A stretch of DNA of 11,533 nucleotides from Citromicrobium sp. Lineage in GTDB: Bacteria; Pseudomonadota; Alphaproteobacteria; Sphingomonadales; Sphingomonadaceae. Made by a program: the position numbers and the translations under genes. The notes beneath the pieces are model-generated. The model did no database searches. It saw only the letters and a list, made by a program, of their open reading frames with translations, and had not been told where the DNA came from. The stretch covers positions 1 through 11,533 of the forward strand of contig QFNA01000056.1 in the NCBI GenBank assembly GCA_003248395.1, written 5' to 3'. Of this stretch, positions 6,936-11,533 are shown piece after piece; position 1 is the first letter of the stretch; each line of letters begins with the position of its first letter.

Positions 6936-6981
6936 TTAACCTTAACCAGCCTTTCGCAATCATGGTTAATTCGTATTAACC
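6936..6981. promoter_or_regulatory. Cluster of CtrA-like TTAACC half-sites between the CHAP gene and der
   Basis: TTAACC occurs in tandem at 6936-6941 and 6942-6947, inverted as GGTTAA at 6964-6969, and again at 6976-6981. Bases 6962-6969 (ATGGTTAA) are the exact complement of the TTAACCAT half-site known for the alphaproteobacterial cell-cycle regulator CtrA, and 6942-6949 matches it at 7 of 8. GGTTAAT-TCGT-ATTAACC (6964-6981) is also a perfect 7-bp inverted repeat. The TTAA-TTAA gap is 6 bp here rather than the classical 7. The site could serve either divergent gene. Confidence 0.5.
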
Positions 6982-7044
6982 TTGAGCCGCGCGGACCCTC
7001 CGGTCTTGCCAAGTACGTCGCGAGGGGCCACTTGCCGCGCCAGC

Positions 7045-8457
7045 ATGACCGCACCCGCAAAACCCGTCGTGATCATCATTGGTCGGCCTAACGTGGGCAA
7101 GTCGACGCTGTTCAACCGGCTGGTCGGCAAGCGCCTCGCGCTGGTGGACGACCAGCCCGGGGTGACACGCGATCGACGGATGGGCGACGCCGAGATCGCC
7201 GGTCTCGAATTTACGATCGTCGACACGGCGGGGTGGGAAGACGAAGACGCCGAGAGCTTGCCCGGGCGCATGCGAAAGCAAACCGAAGTCAGTCTCGAAG
7301 GCGCGGATGCCGCTCTCTTCGTTTTCGACGCACGCGCAGGTATAACACCGCTCGATGAGGAAATAGCGCGGTGGTTGCGCAGTGCTGAAATTCCCGTCGT
7401 CCTGGTCGCCAACAAGGCCGAGGGCAAAGCGGCCGAGCCTGGTATCCTGGAAAGCTATAGCCTCGGGCTCGGCGAGCCGCTGGGCGTTTCGGCAGAGCAT
7501 GGCGAAGGCATTTCTGATCTATTCGGCGGTCTGTGGCCGTTGATCGGGGCCAAGTCGGAAGAGGCCGACTTGGCTTCCGAAGGGCATGCCGCCGACGCGG
7601 GAATGGAAGATGAAGAGGGTCGGCTGTCGGGCCCCCTCAAGCTGGCCATCGTCGGTCGTCCGAACGCCGGCAAATCGACGCTGATCAACCGTCTGCTGGG
7701 TGAAGACCGTCTGCTCACTGGTCCGGAGGCCGGCATTACGCGCGATTCGATCGCGGTCGATTGGGAATGGCTCAACCCGCGCAATGGCGAACGGCGCGAG
7801 ATCCGCCTGATCGATACCGCCGGTATGCGCAAACGAGCGCATGTGGTCGAGAAACTTGAAAAGCTGTCGGTCGCGGATGCACGCCGGGCAATCGATTTTG
7901 CCGAAGTCGTCGTGCTGTTGCTCGATGCTACCCGCGGTCTGGAGGCGCAGGATCTCAAGATCGCGAACATTGTGCTGGAAGAAGGGCGCGCGTTGATGAT
8001 CGCCATCAACAAATGGGATGTCGCGGAAAACGCCAGTTCGCTGTTCAACGGGATCCGCGGTGCGCTGGACGAAGGGCTGGCGCAGGTCCGCGGTTTACCA
8101 TTGTTCGCCGTCTCGGCCAGGACCGGCAAAGGGTTGGACACGATGCTCAACGCGGCCTTCGAACTGCGCGAAGCGTGGTCGAAGCGAGTTCCCACTGCCG
8201 CGCTTAATCGCTGGTTCGACGATGCATTGGAAGCGAATCCCCCACCCGCACCAAAGGGGAAACGAATCAAGCTGCGCTACATCACGCAGGCTGGCACCCG
8301 CCCGCCACGCTTCGTGGTGTTCGGCACACGGCTCGATATGCTGCCCAAGAGTTACGAGCGCTATCTCGTCAACGGCATCAGGTCGAAACTCGGTTTCGAA
8401 GCCGTGCCGGTGCGCGTCGTGCTGAAGACCCCCAAGAACCCCTACAAGACCGACTGA
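7045..8457 (+). CDS. der: GTPase Der (EngA), 50S ribosome assembly
   Basis: A 470-aa protein with two tandem G domains, the hallmark of Der, which helps mature the large ribosomal subunit. Domain 1 has GRPNVGKS (residues 13-20), DTAGW and NKAE in place of the usual NKxD. Domain 2 has GRPNAGKS (204-211), DTAGM and NKWD. An acidic linker (about 170-195) joins them. The C-terminal KH-like domain runs from about 380 and ends in KTPKNPYKTD. The start is ATG 7045, which puts the first P-loop at the normal distance from the N-terminus. An in-frame TTG at 6982 lies within the TTAACC promoter-like region and is unlikely. There is no close Shine-Dalgarno sequence (GAGGGG at 7022-7027 is about 17 nt away). 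The stop overlaps the next gene's start by one base. Confidence 0.97.
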   Translation: MTAPAKPVVIIIGRPNVGKSTLFNRLVGKRLALVDDQPGVTRDRRMGDAEIAGLEFTIVDTAGWEDEDAESLPGRMRKQTEVSLEGADAALFVFDARAGITPLDEEIARWLRSAEIPVVLVANKAEGKAAEPGILESYSLGLGEPLGVSAEHGEGISDLFGGLWPLIGAKSEEADLASEGHAADAGMEDEEGRLSGPLKLAIVGRPNAGKSTLINRLLGEDRLLTGPEAGITRDSIAVDWEWLNPRNGERREIRLIDTAGMRKRAHVVEKLEKLSVADARRAIDFAEVVVLLLDATRGLEAQDLKIANIVLEEGRALMIAINKWDVAENASSLFNGIRGALDEGLAQVRGLPLFAVSARTGKGLDTMLNAAFELREAWSKRVPTAALNRWFDDALEANPPPAPKGKRIKLRYITQAGTRPPRFVVFGTRLDMLPKSYERYLVNGIRSKLGFEAVPVRVVLKTPKNPYKTD

Positions 8458-8969
8458 TGCCGCTCGAAATTCTCTCTGTCCTTCCCGATATGGATTTGAT
8501 CGAGCGCACGAGTTCGACTTTGCGCGTACAAAATGTGGTGCAGTTGAGCCTGGCACCGGCGTTTCTTTTGGCAGGCATCGGTGCGGTCATGAACGTCATG
8601 ACCAATCGCCTGATCTGGGTGGCCGAGAGAATTGATCGCATCCTGATTGCGGACGAAGCGGGCGAGGCCGACGAGATGCTCGAAGATCTGCCCGCACTCG
8701 AACGACGGCGCGTTCTGGCTCAGAGAGCCGTAATGATGAGCACCGCTGCGGCCTTGACCATCAGCATCGTCATCCTGCTGCTTTTTGTCAGTGCATTCGT
8801 GTACGCACCGCTTGGAACGCTGGTGGCCTTTGTCTGGATGCTGACCATGGCATTCCTGATCGCCGGCCTGGCTGCTTTCGTGATGGAAACGCTCACGGCA
8901 GCGAAGCGCAATCGCGAGCGCATGAAGCAGCGTCGCATGGGCCGCCGGTCGCAAAAGCACGGCAGTTGA
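8457..8969 (+). CDS. DUF2721 family membrane protein
   Basis: A 170-aa protein with three hydrophobic stretches, at about 27-48 (VVQLSLAPAFLLAGIGAVMN), 92-112 and 118-142, so it is probably an inner-membrane protein. The first stretch, followed by a basic/acidic region with many Arg and Glu (VAERIDR, ALERRRVLAQR), matches the DUF2721 pattern. The C-terminus is very basic (KRNRERMKQRRMGRRSQK) and likely cytosolic. Its ATG overlaps the der stop as TGATG, which suggests translational coupling to der. A second in-frame ATG at 8490 (MDLIERTSS) is possible but leaves a gap. No function is established for the family to my knowledge. Confidence 0.85.
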   Translation: MPLEILSVLPDMDLIERTSSTLRVQNVVQLSLAPAFLLAGIGAVMNVMTNRLIWVAERIDRILIADEAGEADEMLEDLPALERRRVLAQRAVMMSTAAALTISIVILLLFVSAFVYAPLGTLVAFVWMLTMAFLIAGLAAFVMETLTAAKRNRERMKQRRMGRRSQKHGS

Positions 8970-9048
8970 ACACGAAATCACCGTTCAACCGCCTTTGCTG
9001 ACCAGCCTGTCGTCGGAGATTCACTCAGCGCCTTTATGGCGTGTGCGA

Positions 9049-9054
9049 GAGGAG
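9049..9054 (+). promoter_or_regulatory. Ribosome binding site that fixes the start of the 69-aa gene
   Basis: GAGGAG lies 7 nt before ATG 9062. It is too close to the ATG at 9056 and downstream of the GTG at 9041, so 9062 is the best start. Confidence 0.65.
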
Positions 9055-9061
9055 AATGCCG

Positions 9062-9271
9062 ATGTCACGATTGCTTTTGCGGTTCGAACAGTCCGGCGCG
9101 CAGGTCGACGATGCGCTCGAACTCCATAGCTCCGATCTGGCGAGCGCACTCGCCGTGGCAGATATCAACCTGTCCAAAGGTGCTGTCGAAATATGGGATG
9201 GCGCGCAGCGCTTGGCGCGACTGGTAAAACACCGCGAAAATTATGCCACTTACTGGGAGGTGGCCCCCTGA
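9062..9271 (+). CDS. Small conserved-looking hypothetical protein (69 aa)
   Basis: A 69-aa soluble protein beginning MSRLLLRFEQ, with no signal peptide or membrane helix. It has a mixed hydrophobic/charged composition typical of a folded domain, with the blocks VDDALELHSSDLASALAVAD, VEIWDGAQRLARLV and a C-terminal ATYWEVAP. I do not recognise a named family. The good ribosome binding site and normal codon use support a real gene. It lies 92 bp after the DUF2721 gene on the same strand. Its last 22 bp overlap the 3' end of the convergent DUF418 gene. Confidence 0.72.
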   Translation: MSRLLLRFEQSGAQVDDALELHSSDLASALAVADINLSKGAVEIWDGAQRLARLVKHRENYATYWEVAP

Positions 9272-10545
9272 ACATCGCGTTTGAGCGGGAACAGCCTGCC
9301 GTAGGTCAGGCAGCGCCACAACCATTCCAGCGGCCCGTACAGATAGCGCTCCAGCCAGGGCTTCGACCACGCGAGCATCAAAATGCATGTCAGCAGCGCA
9401 ACCAGATAAAGCTCGACCCTGCCGAGTTGTCCGAAAAGACCCCCGGCCCAGCCGTGGAATATCAGGACCATCAGGATCGACGTGCCGAGATAATTGGTGA
9501 AGGCGGCACGACCGGCAGCGCTGACGCGCTGGGCCAGCCAGCCGTTTGCCGAACTTCCCCAAAGCGAAAGCAGGAAGGCCAAGCCAATGATCACGGGAAG
9601 ACGGGGCATCATGGAATATCCCGCCATCGCTGCAAGCGTTCCGTAGTAGGTCAGTCCGCCCGCCTTGGTCCACAAGGCGAGCGGAACCGTCAATCCAGTA
9701 CCGATGACCGCCATGATCCAACCCCATTTTCGGAGCTTCTTCGGATTGGCCGAGCCATCGAAGACACCGTACCGATAAAGTGCCATTCCGATCAGCATCA
9801 ATGGCAAAGTTTCAAACCCGAAAACCAGAACCATCGAGCCGAGATCCGAAAGATGATCGGTGAAATTATGCGTCACCCAGGCGGCATAACGCCCCTGCGA
9901 AATCAGCGCCGTGTCGAGGCGGTCGTCCGCAAGATCGGTGTCCTTGCCCTCCTCCAATCCCTCTGAGAATTCGGCCAGTTCGGGTTGTGCGCCGACGTCG
10001 GTATCGGCAACGATCTGCAAGGTGCCGAGCATCCCTGCGTAAAGCAGGGCGCCAAGCACATAGCCGACAAGCCCGAGCGTCATGAGATGGCGCCGATTCA
10101 ACTTAGCGAAAAGCAGCGCGAAGGCGCCTGCGACCGCGTAGAGGAACAGTATATCGCCTCTCCACAAGAGGAAAAAATGCGCCATTCCGAACAAGGCGAG
10201 CCAACACAGCCGGCGCACCTGCAACCACCGCGTACGGCCCTTGGCCCAAGCTTTGTCCATGAAGAGCAGCAAGCCGACCCCGAACAGCAAAGAGAACAAG
10301 CCCCTCATCTTGCCGTCGATCAGAACGAGCTGTGCGACCCACAGCCAATCCTCCGCTTCGCTGTGCGGCACTGTGAAGGCGTCGGGATAGAGGTACGCCG
10401 TCATCGGCTGACCGAATGCGATGATATTGGCAACCAGAATGCCCATCACGGCGATCCCGCGGATGAAATCGAGCGAGGCAAGACGTTCGCTCTTCCCCGC
10501 CACCGGCTCCGGAAGGTCGGGAGTCACTTCGCCTGCGCTCTGCAT
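9250..10545 (-). CDS. DUF418 (YeiB-like) multi-pass membrane protein
   Basis: A 431-aa inner-membrane protein with about 10 hydrophobic helices. The N-terminal RLASLDFIRGIAVMGILVAN is the hallmark opening of the YeiB/DUF418 group (RxxxLDxxRGxAxxGI), related in topology to membrane acyltransferases. The DUF418 part covers the C-terminal third, including GRAAFTNYLGTSI and an FHGWAGGLFG loop. A hydrophilic, acidic periplasmic or cytosolic segment (about 195-222, ELAEFSEGLEEGKDTDLADD) separates the two halves. The reaction is unknown; transport or acyl transfer to envelope molecules has been suggested for the wider group. ATG 10545 was chosen; an in-frame GTG at 10551, five bases after a GGGG, is an equal alternative and adds two residues. 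It follows the SPOR-domain gene on the same strand by 62 bp. Confidence 0.9.
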   Translation of the reverse strand: MQSAGEVTPDLPEPVAGKSERLASLDFIRGIAVMGILVANIIAFGQPMTAYLYPDAFTVPHSEAEDWLWVAQLVLIDGKMRGLFSLLFGVGLLLFMDKAWAKGRTRWLQVRRLCWLALFGMAHFFLLWRGDILFLYAVAGAFALLFAKLNRRHLMTLGLVGYVLGALLYAGMLGTLQIVADTDVGAQPELAEFSEGLEEGKDTDLADDRLDTALISQGRYAAWVTHNFTDHLSDLGSMVLVFGFETLPLMLIGMALYRYGVFDGSANPKKLRKWGWIMAVIGTGLTVPLALWTKAGGLTYYGTLAAMAGYSMMPRLPVIIGLAFLLSLWGSSANGWLAQRVSAAGRAAFTNYLGTSILMVLIFHGWAGGLFGQLGRVELYLVALLTCILMLAWSKPWLERYLYGPLEWLWRCLTYGRLFPLKRDVQGATSQ

Positions 10546-10576
10546 TTTCACCGATACCCCATATCCGACGTCTGCT

Positions 10577-10613
10577 CTAGGCTAGCGACTTTGCACAAAA
10601 ATGGCAGCTAGCG
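10577..10613. repeat. Closely spaced CTAG / GCTAGCG repeats between the SPOR and DUF418 genes
   Basis: GCTAGCG occurs at 10581-10587 and 10607-10613, and a further CTAG is at 10577-10580. Each GCTAGC is a palindrome, so the pair could also form a 6-bp stem with a 20-nt loop. The right copy contains the stop codon of the SPOR gene. Function unknown; possibly an operator or chance. Confidence 0.3.
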
Positions 10614-11533
10614 CTTCACCAGACAGTCATGCCCCTTGCGCTTCAGCGCACTGCACGCCGCATTCGCTTCTGCCTTGCTCGAGTATCCTCCTGCGAGCAG
10701 CACGGTCAACCTGCCCGATGTCGTGGTAATTTTCTCTCGTCCGCCAATTTCTGGCGCAGCCGAAATCTGTCGCCACATGCGGTCGGCATTCCCGGCGACG
10801 GCGAATGACCCGAGTTGCACTTTCCACTCGCCTGATCTTTTCGAGACGGCAGCCCGTTTCGTCGCAGCGTCATTGCTTGGACGGGGCGTGGCATCGGCCA
10901 CGCGTCGGACCGGCTCAGGAATGGCAGTCGGGACAGTCGGAGCGGTGTACGGCAATTCTCCGTTGCCGATCGCCAGATCGACGGCAGCAAGTTCGCGCGC
11001 GCGGCGTCGCTCCGCAAGCTCTCCCAATTGCGACGCCAACTGCTGCGCACGCTGACGATCTTCCAACGGAATATGGCGGTCCATCTGGCCAAGCACGCCC
11101 TTTGCCTGAGGCAATTCTGCGGCATTGGCGAGCGTCAAAAGAGCGTAGGCACGTGGCCAATCCTTCGGCGCGAGATCGCCGTTGAAATGCGCGATACCCA
11201 AGAGGTATTGCGCCTGCGGATCGCCGCGTCTTGCAGCGTCCTCGATATAGGGCATGGCAGCTTCCCGCTTGTTCACTTGAAAGAGCAGAATGCCGTATTT
11301 GTCGGCTGCCTGGATATGGCCCTGTGCGGCCGCCTTTGCATAATGCATTTCGGCGCGTGCAAGGTCCATCGGCACGCCCCGGCCCAGCCGGTAAGCCTGT
11401 GCGAGATTGAATTGCGCATCGGGGTCGCCTGCCTCTGCCAAATCGCGCCATTCGCGGACTGCGGTTTCGAAATCGCCCGCCGACCACGCGTCGACGCCAG
11501 CCTTCACGTCGGCCACTGCCGGCGTAGCTGCCA
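10608..11533 (-). CDS. Sel1-repeat and SPOR-domain envelope protein (5' end outside window)
   Basis: The frame is open from the right edge to a TAG at 10608-10610. The GTG at 11516 is probably internal, because the preceding residues (AATPAVADVK) look like the end of a signal peptide. About three Sel1-like alpha-helical repeats come first: GDPDAQFNLAQAYRLGRGVP, then HIQAADKYGILLFQ and DPQAQYLLGIAHFNGDLAPK. These usually mediate protein contacts. A Pro/Ala/Arg-rich linker follows, then a C-terminal SPOR domain of about 75 residues (SGEWKVQLGSFAVAGNADRM to CSALKRKGHDCLVKR). SPOR domains bind glycan strands stripped of peptide at the septum, so the protein probably acts in the periplasm in division or envelope upkeep. 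A DUF418 gene lies downstream on the same strand. Confidence 0.88.
   Translation of the reverse strand, partial: AATPAVADVKAGVDAWSAGDFETAVREWRDLAEAGDPDAQFNLAQAYRLGRGVPMDLARAEMHYAKAAAQGHIQAADKYGILLFQVNKREAAMPYIEDAARRGDPQAQYLLGIAHFNGDLAPKDWPRAYALLTLANAAELPQAKGVLGQMDRHIPLEDRQRAQQLASQLGELAERRRARELAAVDLAIGNGELPYTAPTVPTAIPEPVRRVADATPRPSNDAATKRAAVSKRSGEWKVQLGSFAVAGNADRMWRQISAAPEIGGREKITTTSGRLTVLLAGGYSSKAEANAACSALKRKGHDCLVKR

Noticed and set aside
6982..7044. Upstream TTG start for der
   Set aside because: It would add 21 residues unlike known Der N-termini and begin one base after the last TTAACC motif. ATG 7045 gives the standard N-terminus.
9028..9041. CGCC-TTTAT-GGCG hairpin before the 69-aa gene, as a terminator for the DUF2721 gene
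   Set aside because: The stem is only 4-5 bp and no T run follows it.
1..11533. Defence system, mobile element, prophage or CRISPR array
   Set aside because: No transposase, integrase, nuclease, reverse transcriptase, phage gene, target-site duplication or regular repeat-spacer pattern is visible on either strand.

Overview
The window looks like ordinary chromosome from an alphaproteobacterium, most likely Sphingomonadales and probably the Erythrobacter-type (Erythrobacteraceae) branch. This placement is an inference. It rests on GC-rich coding sequence, a trigger factor with a long Lys/Ala tail, DUF3297 and DUF2721 proteins, a TonB-dependent-receptor C-terminus of the type I associate with sphingomonads, and CtrA-like TTAACC motifs. 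I see no transposase, integrase, phage gene, CRISPR array, plasmid function or recognisable defence cassette.

Left block, + strand (1-3887). It opens with the 3' end of an outer-membrane TonB-dependent receptor. After 39 bp comes an exported amidase-signature enzyme resembling peptide amidase (Pam), and 6 bp later a CPA1-type cation/proton antiporter. The three genes are close enough to be one transcript, and it ends at a clear Rho-independent terminator. Together they would supply outer-membrane uptake, periplasmic amide hydrolysis and inner-membrane cation/proton exchange, but a shared purpose is only a hypothesis.

Middle block, - strand (3910-5764). A tRNA-Leu(UAG) with an encoded CCA end lies just upstream of tig (trigger factor). 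The real tig start is at 5544; the reading frame stays open through the tRNA, but that upstream part is not protein. The chaperone carries an extra C-terminal tail of about 98 residues, of which 36 are Lys and 36 Ala.

Right-centre (5848-9271). Two small + strand genes, a 57-aa acidic proline-rich protein and a DUF3297 protein, meet a - strand exported CHAP-domain protein stop-to-stop with no gap. The CHAP gene is divergent from der (EngA, ribosome-assembly GTPase), and the 129-bp gap between them carries four TTAACC hexamers resembling CtrA sites. A DUF2721 membrane protein overlaps the der stop by one base (TGATG). A 69-aa protein of unknown function follows and overlaps the next convergent gene by 22 bp.

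Right block, - strand (9250-11533). A DUF418 (YeiB-like) multi-pass membrane protein lies downstream of a Sel1-repeat plus SPOR-domain envelope protein, which runs off the right edge of the window.

Most genes concern core translation, protein folding and the cell envelope. The features most worth a second look are the histone-H1-like tail on trigger factor and the CtrA-like cluster between the CHAP gene and der. I do not see convincing evidence of a wholly new system.
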